From the NCBI RefSeq assembly GCF_001280005.1, contig NZ_LGDW01000118.1:62001-126000 (forward strand): a stretch of 64,000 bases of DNA, given 5' to 3'. The notes below the pieces were generated by a model. That model saw only the letters and a program-made list of their open reading frames with translations, ran no database searches and was not told the origin of the DNA. Position numbers and translations under genes: made by a program. The stretch comes from Streptomyces sp. NRRL WC-3618 (lineage in GTDB: Bacteria > Actinomycetota > Actinomycetes > Streptomycetales > Streptomycetaceae). Position 1 is the first letter of the stretch. Every line of letters starts with the position of its first letter. Of this stretch, positions 43,252 to 52,401 are shown in pieces.

Positions 43252-44246
43252 ACGAATCGTCCGTCTCGGTGGTGGTCTGCGTCTACACCGAGGACCGCTG
43301 GGAGGACATCCTCGCGGCGGTCGCCTCGGTGCGGGCGCAGTCACAGCCGGCCCTGGAGACACTCCTGGTCGTCGACCACAACCAGGCTCTCCTGGAACGG
43401 CTGACCAGCCAGTACAAGGAGACCGACGAGGTACGGGTGCTCGCCAACGCGGGCCCGCGCGGCCTGTCGGCCGGCCGCAACACCGGCATCGCGGCCTCGC
43501 ACGGAGGCATCATCGCCTTCCTCGACGACGACGCCGTGGCCGAACGCGACTGGCTGCGCCACTTCGCCGAGGGGTACGCGGACCCCCGGGTGATGGCCGT
43601 CGGCGGCCGGACGATGCCGGTCTGGGCGTCGGGCCGCCGGCCGGCCTGGTTCCCGGAGGAGTTCGACTGGGTGGTGGGCTGCACCTACAAGGGGCTGCCC
43701 GAGGGACGCGTCAGGGTCCGCAACGTACTCGGCGGGAACGCCTCCTTCCGGCGTACGGCCTTCGACGCGGCCGGCGGTTTCGCCACCGGCATCGGACGGG
43801 ACGGCGACAAACGGCCGCTGGGCTGCGAGGAGACGGAGTTGTGCATCCGGCTCACCCGGGCCAGACCCGACGCGGTGCTTTTGATCGACGACCGCGCGGT
43901 GATCCACCACCGGGTGCCCGAGGTCCGCGAGCACTTCGGGTACTTCCGCGCCCGCACCTACGCCGAGGGCCTCTCGAAGGCGCTGGTCGCCCGAAGTGTC
44001 GGTGCGGACAAGGGACTTGAGTCCGAACGCCGGTACACCACCCGGGTGCTGCCGGCCGGCGTCGCGCGTGGTCTGCGCGACGCCCTGCTGGCCCGGCCGG
44101 GCGGCGCGGGCCGGGCGGCCGCGATCGTCGCCGGGGTGCTGACGGCGGCGGGCGGGTACGTCTTCGGGAGTCTGCGCGCGCGCCGGGGCGGGACGACGTT
44201 CACGGTGGTGGAGATCGAGCGGAGCGTCGAAGGGGGTACGGCATGA
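43248..44246 (+). CDS. Glycosyltransferase family 2 with C-terminal membrane segment
   Basis: 332-residue GT2 enzyme. Motifs are VSVVVCVYTEDRWEDI, SAGRNTGIAASHGGIIAFLD with the metal-binding DDD near residue 93, and CEETELCIRL as the acceptor-side acidic motif. A C-terminal helix (AAAIVAGVLTAAGGYVFGSL) ties it to the membrane. The start is TTG 43248, supported by GGGGAGAG upstream and by the 4-base overlap with the preceding gene. It probably extends the lipid-linked glycan begun by its partner. Its stop overlaps the deacetylase start (ATGA). Confidence 0.92.
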   Translation: MNESSVSVVVCVYTEDRWEDILAAVASVRAQSQPALETLLVVDHNQALLERLTSQYKETDEVRVLANAGPRGLSAGRNTGIAASHGGIIAFLDDDAVAERDWLRHFAEGYADPRVMAVGGRTMPVWASGRRPAWFPEEFDWVVGCTYKGLPEGRVRVRNVLGGNASFRRTAFDAAGGFATGIGRDGDKRPLGCEETELCIRLTRARPDAVLLIDDRAVIHHRVPEVREHFGYFRARTYAEGLSKALVARSVGADKGLESERRYTTRVLPAGVARGLRDALLARPGGAGRAAAIVAGVLTAAGGYVFGSLRARRGGTTFTVVEIERSVEGGTA

Positions 44247-45052
44247 ACGCGCCCGTGCCCGTCCTGATGTACCACGCGGTCACCCGGACGCCCGATCCCC
44301 GCACCCGCGCCCTCTCGGTGACGCCCGAGGCGTTCGCCGAACAGATGGCGCTGCTCGCGGACCGGGACTTCCATCCGGTCACCACGGCCCGACTGGCCGA
44401 CTCGTGGCGCCGCCCGGTCTCGACGGAGCGGGTGTTGCCCCCGCGGCCCGTCCTGATCACCTTCGACGACGGCTACGAGGGGGTGCACCGGCACGCCCTG
44501 CCGGTGCTCGCCCAACACGGCTTCCGTGCCTCGCTGTTCGTCTCCACGGGCTGGCTCCGGGGCGCGCACCGCAGTGGCGGCGCCCTCGACACGATGCTCG
44601 ACTGGGACCAGGTGCGCGAACTCGCCGACGCGGGCGTGGAGATCGGCGGCCACAGCCACACGCACCCCCAACTGGACGAACTCGACGACGACACACTGCG
44701 GTTCGAGCTGACGCGCTGCAAGGAGATCGTCGCGGACGAACTGGGCACCGTGCCCGTGTCGTTCGCCTACCCCTACGGCTACTCCAGCCGCCATGTGCGC
44801 ACCGCTGTCCGCGAGGCCGGCTTCACGCAGGCGCTCGCCGTCGGCAACGGTCTGGCGCGCCGGGCGCAGGGGCCGTACGCCCTGCAGCGCGTCACCGTGC
44901 GCCGCGGCACCGGCGTCCAGGAGTTCGAGCGGCTGATCGAGGGCCGAGCGATCGCCCGGAACTTCGCCCGGGACCGTGCCCTCACCAAGGGGTACGCCCT
45001 GGCCCGCCGAGCACGTCAGGTCCGCCGGAAGGCCATCGGTTCCCGTGTCTGA
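44243..45052 (+). CDS. Polysaccharide deacetylase family protein (NodB domain, CE4)
   Basis: 269-residue carbohydrate esterase 4 protein that removes acetyl groups from N-acetylated sugars. The three NodB motifs are visible: TFDDGY near residues 73-78 (catalytic Asp and first metal Asp), HSHTHPQL near 135-142 (metal His pair), and AYPYGYSS near 174-181. VLMYHAVT at the N-terminus is typical. There is no signal peptide, so it would act in the cytoplasm on lipid-linked glycan. The C-terminal tail is very basic (ARRARQVRRK). It overlaps genes on both sides (ATGA upstream, 8 bp downstream). Confidence 0.93.
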   Translation: MNAPVPVLMYHAVTRTPDPRTRALSVTPEAFAEQMALLADRDFHPVTTARLADSWRRPVSTERVLPPRPVLITFDDGYEGVHRHALPVLAQHGFRASLFVSTGWLRGAHRSGGALDTMLDWDQVRELADAGVEIGGHSHTHPQLDELDDDTLRFELTRCKEIVADELGTVPVSFAYPYGYSSRHVRTAVREAGFTQALAVGNGLARRAQGPYALQRVTVRRGTGVQEFERLIEGRAIARNFARDRALTKGYALARRARQVRRKAIGSRV

Positions 45053-48000
45053 CACGACGACGACCACACCGGAGACCCAGGCCGCCGCCACGCCCAGGAC
45101 CGCGACACCCGGGCGGCGTCCGGGGCGGCGGCTGCGGCTGCCCGGCCTGGGCAAGGGCCGGGGCGGCGGCCCACTGTTCCGCAACGCCTACGCGCTGATG
45201 CTGAACACCGGCATCTCCGCCGTGCTCGGCCTCGGCTTCTGGCTGGCCGCCGCCCGTTACTACTCCGAGTCGGCGGTCGGCCAGAGCTCCGCCGCGATCG
45301 CCGCCATGAAGCTGCTCGCCGGTCTCACGGCGGTGACCCTGACCGGCGCCCTGGCCCGCTTCATCCCGGTCGCCGGCCGCGCCACGGGACGGCTCATCTT
45401 CCGTACGTACGCGGGCAGTTCGGTGATCGTCGCGCTGGCCGGCGGGATCTTCCTGCTCACGCTGGACAGTTGGGGGCCCTCGTACCGGTTCCTGCACGGG
45501 CCGGTGCCCGCCCTCGGGTTCGTCGGCGCCGTCGTCCTGTGGAACCTGCTCACCCTCCAGGACGGGGTACTGACCGGGCTGCGCAGCGCGCTGTGGGTGC
45601 CGGTCGGCAACACGGCGTTCTCGGCGGTCAAACTGGGGCTCCTGGTCGCCTTCGCGGCGGCGATCCCCACCAGCGGTGTCTTCGTGTCGTGGGTCGCCGC
45701 GATCGCCATGTCGGTACTGCCGCTCGGCTGGCTGGTGTTCCGGCGGCTGGTGCCCCGGCACGTCGAGGCGACCGAGGAACACGCCGAACCGCCGGCGCCG
45801 AAGGAGATCGGCCGGTTCCTGGCGGGCGACTACACCGGGTCGCTGTTCTCCCTCGCGGTGGTCTACCTGGTGCCGGTGATCGTCGCCTCGCAGGTCAGCT
45901 CCGCCGACAACGCGTACTTCTACGTCACCACCACCATCGGCGGCACGGTCAACCTGCTCGCCATCAACATGGGCGCCTCCCTGACCGTCGAGGGCTCGCA
46001 CGACCCGGCCCGGCTGGCCGCGAACACCCGGGCCGCGCTCAGACGCATGGCGCGGATCATGCTGCCGGTCGCCGGTGTGCTGTTCTTCGGCGCGCCCCGG
46101 ATCCTGGGCATCTTCGGCTCGGGCTACGCGGACGCGGCGACGCCGCTGCTGCGCTGGTTCGCGGTCGGCGCGGTGCTACGGGTCGTCATGGAGACGTACT
46201 TCGCGATGCTGCGCGCCCAGAGCCGTACCGGCCCACTCGCCTGGATGCAGGGCCTGTTGTGCGTGCTGGTGCTCGGTCTGACGCTGCTGCTGCTCCCCCG
46301 GATGGGCCTGACGGGAGCGGGCGTCGCGGAGATCTCGTCCCTCGCGCTGATCGTCGCGATCGCCGCGCCCAGGCTGTACCGGACGGTCGGGGCGGCGCCG
46401 TCCGACGCCGTCCCCGACGACGCGGCGCCCGACGGCGACCTCGCCGACCTGGCAGCGGGCTCCCGGGGACGCGGGCAGGGGTGGGCACGTTCGCTGGACT
46501 CGGACACGCCGGCGCTCGGCGTGCACCTCGACTTCGACCACCAGGAACGGCGCCCGGACGTCCGTCCGGGGCCGGGAACTCCGCCCACGGGGACTCCGAC
46601 GCTCCGAGGGAGCCACCGGCCGACCTGGGCGCTGAAGCAGGCGGACCCCGAGGCGGCGGAGCTGCCGGACGCGGACGCCGAACTCGTACGAGCCGTACAG
46701 GCGTCCCCCGTACGGGAGTCGCGCACCCCTCACCCCCCACCCGAGCCGCCACCGCCACCGCTCACCCTGCGCGCCCGGCTGCTGCCCACCCGCAGTGGAG
46801 TGATCCTCAGCGGCCTGCTGATCGCCGCGCTCCTGCTCTACTGGGTGCCCGCGTCCCGCCTCGGCGAGGCCTACCTGGACCGGATGGGCGGGCTCGGCCT
46901 GGTCTCCGTACTGCCGCTGCCGACGCTGATCGGGGCCGCGCTGCTGGTCGTGGTGTTCGCGTCGCTGCTCTGGGGGCACCGGGAACACCGTGCGCTGCTG
47001 GCCCTCACGCTGCTCGCGACCGTCGTCTCCCTGCACGCGCTGCCCGCACTGATCGAGACCGAACCACGGTTCGCGACGGCCTGGCAGCACCTCGGGTTCC
47101 TCGACTACATCGACCGGACCGGTACCGCCGTGCCGGACCTGGACGCCCGCTGGAGCTGGCCGGGCTTCTTCGCGGGGGCCGCGTTCGTGGCGAAGGCCTG
47201 CGGGGTCGGTGATCTCACCGAGGTCATCCGCTGGTGGCCGCTGGCCATGCAACTCCTCTATCTGGTACCGCTGTTCCTGCTGACGCGCTCGCTGCGGGCG
47301 AGCTGGCGGGCCAAGTGGACCGGCGTGTGGATCTTCGTCCTGAGCGGCTGGGTGGGCCAGGACTACTTCTCCCCGCAGGGCTTCACCTACCTCCTCTATC
47401 TGGTGTTCGTGGCGATCCTGCTGGTGTGGTTCAGGGCCCCACGGGTGCTGTGGGCGAGGACGCGGCCCGGCGAGGCGGAGGTCGAACCCGCCGACCGCCG
47501 CCAACGGGCCGTCCTGCTGGCCGTGTTGATCGCCCTGTTCGCAGCGACGGTGCCGGCCCACCAGCTGACGCCGTTCATGATGCTGGGCGTGCTGGCGGCC
47601 CTGGTGCTCATCGGCAAGTCCGAACTGCGGGGCCTGCCCATCCTGTTCGGTGTCATCGTCGCGGCGTGGGTCGGTTTCATGGCCGAGCCGTACTGGTCGG
47701 GGCACTTCGACGAACTCTTCGGCGGGATGGGCGGCGTGGGCGGCAACGTGTCGTCGAGCGTCTCCGGCCGTATCGAGGGCGGCAGTTCGACGCACAAGCT
47801 CGTCCTCTACGCCCGCGTACTGCTGGCCGGCGGGGTCATGACCCTCGCCTGCTACGGCTGGTGGCGCCGCCGCGACCACAAGTACCGCGAGCGCTCCCTC
47901 CTCGTCCTCACCTTCGTCCCGTTCCTGGGCTTCGGCATGCAGTCGTACGGCGGCGAAATGGCCCTGCGCGTCTTCATGTTCGCCTTGCCGGGCGCGGCCC

Positions 48001-48794
48001 TGCTCGCCGCGCTCGCGCTCTTCCCCCGCACCGGGATCACCCCGAAGGAACGAGAACGGGACCGCGTCAGCCTCGCCCCGCTGGCCGCCCTGATGGCGGG
48101 CCTGGTCCTCATGGGCGGCTTCCTGGTGGCCCGTTGGGGCAACGAACCCTTCGAACGGACCCGCCCCGGCGAGGTCGCCGCGATGAACTACGTGTACGCC
48201 CATGACGATCCGACCGTCCGGCTGCTGTGGCTGAGCAACGACCTCGTCGACAACGTGACACCGGCGCTGCCCTGGGGCGCCAGGGACATGGAGAAGGTGC
48301 GCTACGAGCCGACGCTCGCACCGACCGACCCGGTACTGGTGTCGGGGCTGGTGAAGGCGCTCAGGGACGCGGGCCCCAACTCGTACCTGATGGTCAACCG
48401 CAGCCAGGTCGTCTATCTCCAGCTGGCCGTGGGCTACTCGGCGACCTGGGAGAAGCGTCTGCTCCAGAACCTGGACAGGCAGGGCGAGTTGAGGAAGGTG
48501 TTCACCAACTCCGACGTCACGATGTACGCCCTGCGCCATCAACCGGAGGCCAAGGCCGAGAACCCGGATCCCGGCCCGATCGGCCCCCAGGTGACATGGA
48601 CTCCGTGGTCGGTGCTGGGCGCCCTGGCGGCCGTAACCCTGATCCTGCTCCTCACGACCAGAGAGGCCCTAAGGGTCGCGACACGCCCAGGGGTACGCCA
48701 ACTCCGCGGACTACAGAGCACGTTCTGGTTCGCCCTGCCACTACTGGCGCTACTACTGGCGGCACTGATTCAGCGTTTCCTGACGATGAAGTGA
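45045..48794 (+). CDS. Flippase fused to a second polytopic membrane domain
   Basis: Very large (1249-residue) membrane protein. The first half, about 45-450, is an MVF/Wzx-type polysaccharide flippase (LFRNAYALMLNTGISAVLGL, FLAGDYTGSLFSLAVVYLVP, ASLTVEGSHDPARLAANTR). A polar Asp/Pro/Glu-rich linker covers about 450-570. The second half, about 573-1249, has ten or so helices, with FVLSGWVGQDYFSPQGFTYL and an extracytoplasmic tail (NYVYAHDDPTVRLLWLSNDL) like a GT-C or ligase-type protein. The GTG start at 45045 overlaps the deacetylase stop by eight bases. The fusion couples export and polymer transfer in one chain. The second domain is not firmly assigned. Confidence 0.85.
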   Translation: MSDTTTTTPETQAAATPRTATPGRRPGRRLRLPGLGKGRGGGPLFRNAYALMLNTGISAVLGLGFWLAAARYYSESAVGQSSAAIAAMKLLAGLTAVTLTGALARFIPVAGRATGRLIFRTYAGSSVIVALAGGIFLLTLDSWGPSYRFLHGPVPALGFVGAVVLWNLLTLQDGVLTGLRSALWVPVGNTAFSAVKLGLLVAFAAAIPTSGVFVSWVAAIAMSVLPLGWLVFRRLVPRHVEATEEHAEPPAPKEIGRFLAGDYTGSLFSLAVVYLVPVIVASQVSSADNAYFYVTTTIGGTVNLLAINMGASLTVEGSHDPARLAANTRAALRRMARIMLPVAGVLFFGAPRILGIFGSGYADAATPLLRWFAVGAVLRVVMETYFAMLRAQSRTGPLAWMQGLLCVLVLGLTLLLLPRMGLTGAGVAEISSLALIVAIAAPRLYRTVGAAPSDAVPDDAAPDGDLADLAAGSRGRGQGWARSLDSDTPALGVHLDFDHQERRPDVRPGPGTPPTGTPTLRGSHRPTWALKQADPEAAELPDADAELVRAVQASPVRESRTPHPPPEPPPPPLTLRARLLPTRSGVILSGLLIAALLLYWVPASRLGEAYLDRMGGLGLVSVLPLPTLIGAALLVVVFASLLWGHREHRALLALTLLATVVSLHALPALIETEPRFATAWQHLGFLDYIDRTGTAVPDLDARWSWPGFFAGAAFVAKACGVGDLTEVIRWWPLAMQLLYLVPLFLLTRSLRASWRAKWTGVWIFVLSGWVGQDYFSPQGFTYLLYLVFVAILLVWFRAPRVLWARTRPGEAEVEPADRRQRAVLLAVLIALFAATVPAHQLTPFMMLGVLAALVLIGKSELRGLPILFGVIVAAWVGFMAEPYWSGHFDELFGGMGGVGGNVSSSVSGRIEGGSSTHKLVLYARVLLAGGVMTLACYGWWRRRDHKYRERSLLVLTFVPFLGFGMQSYGGEMALRVFMFALPGAALLAALALFPRTGITPKERERDRVSLAPLAALMAGLVLMGGFLVARWGNEPFERTRPGEVAAMNYVYAHDDPTVRLLWLSNDLVDNVTPALPWGARDMEKVRYEPTLAPTDPVLVSGLVKALRDAGPNSYLMVNRSQVVYLQLAVGYSATWEKRLLQNLDRQGELRKVFTNSDVTMYALRHQPEAKAENPDPGPIGPQVTWTPWSVLGALAAVTLILLLTTREALRVATRPGVRQLRGLQSTFWFALPLLALLLAALIQRFLTMK

Positions 48795-48834
48795 CGGGGG
48801 CAGGGGCGAGGGGGGTGAGGGGGCCCGCCCCCCT

Positions 48835-48868
48835 CAGGGGCGCGGGGAACTGTGCGACAAGCCCCCAC
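48835..48868. repeat. Dispersed GGGGCGCGGGG element, copy 3
   Basis: CAGGGGCGCGGGG then AACTGTGCGACAAGCCCCCA, between the convergent flippase and glycosidase genes. It matches copies at 1491-1549 and 24638-24671 over their common blocks. Confidence 0.6.
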
Positions 48869-48907
48869 CCACCCGCAGCCAAACCCGCCAACCCCGCGGA
48901 GCGCCCC

Positions 48908-50341
48908 TCAGCGGCGGAGCCACCTCACCTCATACGCCCCCATCCCGAACCGCTTCCCATCCACCCGCGCATCGATCGCCCTGTCCAGGACGTTGACAAC
49001 AAGAACAACCTCGTCGTCGGCGAGCACCCGCACATTGGGCTGGTCGTCCGGCGCCACCGCAACGCTCTCGTACTCCGTGCCCGGCGGAAAGGCCGCACCG
49101 AAGCGGGAGACCAGGTCGTACATGGGAAGTGCCGTTCCCCCAGTGCCACTTGAGGTCGGGGTCCACAGGCAGCCCGCGCAGCCGGCGCCCTTCTGGTCCT
49201 CGGGGTTCCAGTAGAAGCCGGAGGAGGCGCCGCCCTTGGCCATCGCGATCAGGCCGGCGGCCTGGACGGCCTCGCGGCGGGTCTCGGACCAGCCCGCGCG
49301 GTCGTCGTCGGCGTCGGCGGGCTCGACGTAGTACTCGGCCCACCACAGCGGCAGTCCCCGCGTCCGTGCCCGCACCCACTCACCGACGGCGGTGAACTTG
49401 TCGGTCGCGGCGAACTCGTCGGGCAGCAACTCGTCGTCCTGGGTGTAGCTGGAGCCGTCCACGACGACGAAATCGGCGCCCGCCTTGTGGGTGTTCCAGT
49501 AGTCGAAGGCGTCGAGGACCCGCTGGTCCATGGCCCCCCAGGGCCCCTTGAAGGTGGTGGAGGCGTCCGGATTCCGCCGCGGGTCGAGGCTGTCCATGAC
49601 GAGGTACGGCCCGCCCACCATGATGCCCTTGTCGACGTTCTTCAGCGCGTTGTGGACCAGGTTGTAGAGCTCGGTGTACCCCTCGTAGTCCCAGCGCGCC
49701 TCGGTGTCGTTCCAGAAACCCTTGAACTCGTTCCACACGATGAAGTGGCGTACGTCGGGGTAGCGCCTCGCGACGGTCGCGGCAAGCGCGGCGAAGTCCT
49801 TGTAGTGCGCGCGCTCCGGGGCTGTCTCCAGAGCTCTCTGACTCCAATCGGTGCTGCCGGAGCCGGACTTGCCGCCCTTCATCCAGTCCGGGGCACAGCA
49901 CAGGGTGACCACCGGGGTGGCGCCGGAGGCGCGCATGAAGTCGATACGGCGGTCCAGCTCCGTGAAGTCGTAACGCCCCTTGACCGGCTCGGGGTTGCCG
50001 GCGCCCCAACCCATGATGTGCTGGTTCTGCGGCAGCCCGGAGTGCCGCGCGAGCAGCCCGGCGACGCGGCCCGTGGCCGACGCGTCGCCCTCGTCGGCGC
50101 TGAACTGGGTGTGGGTGAAGCCCCACCCGACGTCCGGCCGTGACGACGCGGGCGAGGACGCGGCCGGAGTGCCGTGCACCGTGGCGCCGTCGCGGGAGGT
50201 GCCCGCGCTGCCGGTGCCGCCGCCGTTCGACGGCAGCGTGTCGAGGAGGGTCAGGACCAGGGCCAGCGCGGCGGCCCCCACACCGAGCAGGGCGATGAGC
50301 TGCCACCGCCGAGCCCCCGAATTCCACCCATGACATCCCAT
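48908..50341 (-). CDS. Membrane-anchored glycoside hydrolase, GH39-like
   Basis: 477-residue clan GH-A hydrolase with an N-terminal signal anchor (LIALLGVGAAALALVLTLL). The TIM-barrel motifs are GWGAGNPEPVKGRYDFTELD, HFIVWNEFKGFWND with probable acid/base Glu205, and LWWAEYYVEP with probable nucleophile Glu336. The C-terminal part is a short beta domain (VLADDEVVLVVNVLDRAIDA). ATG 50341 is the best start but lacks a clear ribosome site. It faces the glycan operon and likely trims or releases the polymer made by it. Known GH39 activities are xylosidase and iduronidase; sugar specificity here is unknown. Confidence 0.87.
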   Translation of the reverse strand: MGCHGWNSGARRWQLIALLGVGAAALALVLTLLDTLPSNGGGTGSAGTSRDGATVHGTPAASSPASSRPDVGWGFTHTQFSADEGDASATGRVAGLLARHSGLPQNQHIMGWGAGNPEPVKGRYDFTELDRRIDFMRASGATPVVTLCCAPDWMKGGKSGSGSTDWSQRALETAPERAHYKDFAALAATVARRYPDVRHFIVWNEFKGFWNDTEARWDYEGYTELYNLVHNALKNVDKGIMVGGPYLVMDSLDPRRNPDASTTFKGPWGAMDQRVLDAFDYWNTHKAGADFVVVDGSSYTQDDELLPDEFAATDKFTAVGEWVRARTRGLPLWWAEYYVEPADADDDRAGWSETRREAVQAAGLIAMAKGGASSGFYWNPEDQKGAGCAGCLWTPTSSGTGGTALPMYDLVSRFGAAFPPGTEYESVAVAPDDQPNVRVLADDEVVLVVNVLDRAIDARVDGKRFGMGAYEVRWLRR

Positions 50342-50485
50342 CAAGGGCAACAGTAACGGCGGCGTACGGCCGGAGGGCAGGCCTCCGCGGTGCACAGCCC
50401 CGTAACAGAACCGGGCGGTGCCGGCGGCCCGGCGGGCACCGGGAAACCGGGTGCGCACGGCGTCCGGGTGCCGGATCATGGCGGC

Positions 50486-51580
50486 ATGTCTGCGAACCCA
50501 CACGACGCGCTGCCGATCCGGCTCAACGTCGACGACAGCGACTCCCCGTCCGACGTCGTCGACGCGCTGTTCCTCGGTCGCTTCGCGACGGGCGAGCAGC
50601 CGTACTCCCACTCCGCGAACATCGACCGCGTACGGTCCGGGGCGACCCTTCTGCCGCCGGGCGCCCGCGTCCTGCGCGCCGCCCGCGACGACGACCGCAG
50701 CACCACCCTCGCGGAGGGCGACGGCTGGACCCTGCTGGTGTCCCGCTGGAACCACGGCGCCGACGTCACGGTGACGGCGACCAGCGCCGAGCTGGCCGCG
50801 AAGGTCCTCGACCAGTCGACGGACGGTGCGGCGGACGAACCCGAACCCCAGCCGGAGAACGTGACGATGGGCTTCTGGTACGTGTCCCCGCGCCGGGGCC
50901 CGCACCGCACGACCCGCCAGATCTCGGCGGGTACGTGGGCCGAGGTCCGCGCCAACTACACCGCGCCGGTGGCGGAGGCGATGGACGGCCTGATGAAGAC
51001 GACCCCGCAGGACATCGCGGGCCGGCTGCTGCTGCTCCACGGCCCGCCGGGCACCGGCAAGACGTCGGCGCTGCGCACGCTGGCCCGTTCCTGGCGGGAC
51101 TGGTGCCAGGTGGACTGCGTCCTGGATCCCGAGCGGCTGTTCTCCGACGTCGGCTATCTGATGGACATCGCGATCGGCGAGGAGGACGGCACGGGCAAGA
51201 GCCGCTGGCGTCTGCTCCTGCTGGAGGACTGCGACGAACTGATCAGGGGCGAGGCGAAGCACACGGCGGGCCAGGCCCTCTCCCGCCTCCTGAACCTGAC
51301 GGACGGCCTCCTCGGCCAGGGCCGCAACGTCCTGGTGGGCGTGACGACCAACGAGGACCTGGAACGCCTCCACCCGGCCGTCGTCCGCCCCGGCCGCTGC
51401 CTGGCCCGCATCGAGGTGGGCCCCCTGACCCGCCGGGAAGCGACCACCTGGCTGGGCACGGAAGAGGGAATCGCCCGCGAGGGCGCGACCCTGGCCGAGC
51501 TGTACGCCCTGCGCCGGGGAACGGCCCCGACCTCGGTGCCGGATCAGCGGGAGAGCGCGGACGCGGGGCTGTACCTGTAG
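50486..51580 (+). CDS. AAA ATPase with DUF5925 domain
   Basis: 364-residue actinobacterial ATPase. The N-terminal DUF5925 region (LFLGRFATGEQPYSHSANID) precedes a classical AAA module with Walker A GPPGTGKTSALR near residue 187, Walker B LLLLEDCDEL near 245 and an arginine-finger stretch VVRPGRCLARIEV. It probably remodels a protein partner in an oligomer. Start ATG 50486. DUF5925 is of unknown function and seems to occur only in actinobacteria. The DUF72 gene follows by 15 bp, but a common role is not evident. Confidence 0.9.
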   Translation: MSANPHDALPIRLNVDDSDSPSDVVDALFLGRFATGEQPYSHSANIDRVRSGATLLPPGARVLRAARDDDRSTTLAEGDGWTLLVSRWNHGADVTVTATSAELAAKVLDQSTDGAADEPEPQPENVTMGFWYVSPRRGPHRTTRQISAGTWAEVRANYTAPVAEAMDGLMKTTPQDIAGRLLLLHGPPGTGKTSALRTLARSWRDWCQVDCVLDPERLFSDVGYLMDIAIGEEDGTGKSRWRLLLLEDCDELIRGEAKHTAGQALSRLLNLTDGLLGQGRNVLVGVTTNEDLERLHPAVVRPGRCLARIEVGPLTRREATTWLGTEEGIAREGATLAELYALRRGTAPTSVPDQRESADAGLYL

Positions 51581-51595
51581 TGGTTTGATGAAGGT

Positions 51596-52363
51596 ATGAC
51601 CCTGTTCGTGGGCACGTCGGGGTGGCAGTACAAGGACTGGCGGGGCGTCCTCTATCCGGCCGGGCGCCCCACCCGGCTGTGGCTGGAGGAGTACGCGGCG
51701 CGTTTCGCGACGGTCGAGATCAACAACGCCTTCTACCGGCTGCCGACCCGGGAGACCTTCGAGACCTGGCGGGAGCGGACCCCACCGGACTTCGTCGTCG
51801 CGGTCAAGGCCAGCCGTTTCCTGACGCACATCAAGCGGCTGCGGGACCCCGAGGAACCGGTGCACCGCCTGATGAGCCACGCGGCGGGCCTGGGCGACCG
51901 GCTCGGCCCGGTCCTGCTCCAACTGCCACCGACCCTGCGCGCCGACCCCGGCCTGCTGGACGACTGTCTGTCCTGCTTCCCGGACGGCGTCCGGATCGCC
52001 GTCGAGCCACGCCACGACTCGTGGTGGACAGACCAGGTGCGCGGGGTGCTGGAAGCCCGTGGCGCCGCACTGTGCTGGGCCGATGTGCGGTCCCGCCCGG
52101 CGACCCCGCTGTGGCGCACCACCGACTGGGGTTACGTCCGCTTCCACGTGGGCCGCGCCCGCGCGTGGCCGCACTACGGCCGGCAGTCCCTGCGGACATG
52201 GGCCGAGCGGATCGCCGCAGGCCGGCCAGAGGGTCAGGACGTGTACGCGTACTTCAACAACGACCCGACGGGGGCGGCGGTGGAGGACGCGGCGGCGTTC
52301 GCGAGGGCGGCACGGGCGGAGGGCCTGAACGTCACCCGGACACCGGAACACCTGAGCACCTGA
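51596..52363 (+). CDS. DUF72 domain protein (YecE family)
   Basis: 255-residue TIM-barrel protein of the widespread DUF72 family, function unknown; a nucleic-acid or metal-dependent activity has been proposed. It opens LFVGTSGWQYKDWRGVLYP and has VEINNAFYRLPTRETFETW, FVVAVKASRFLTHIKRL, GPVLLQLPP, and ends DVYAYFNNDPTGAAVEDA, all typical. No signal peptide. Start ATG 51596. Codon use is native. It is cotranscribed with, or close after, the AAA ATPase gene. Confidence 0.93.
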   Translation: MTLFVGTSGWQYKDWRGVLYPAGRPTRLWLEEYAARFATVEINNAFYRLPTRETFETWRERTPPDFVVAVKASRFLTHIKRLRDPEEPVHRLMSHAAGLGDRLGPVLLQLPPTLRADPGLLDDCLSCFPDGVRIAVEPRHDSWWTDQVRGVLEARGAALCWADVRSRPATPLWRTTDWGYVRFHVGRARAWPHYGRQSLRTWAERIAAGRPEGQDVYAYFNNDPTGAAVEDAAAFARAARAEGLNVTRTPEHLST

Positions 52364-52401
52364 CACTGGTTGGGGTGTTCCCCCGTGTCACCCCTCCCCT
52401 G

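Noticed and set aside
46176..48542. Minus-strand open frame inside the flippase fusion
   Set aside because: Composition is Arg/Gln/His-rich noise typical of the wrong strand in GC-rich genes.
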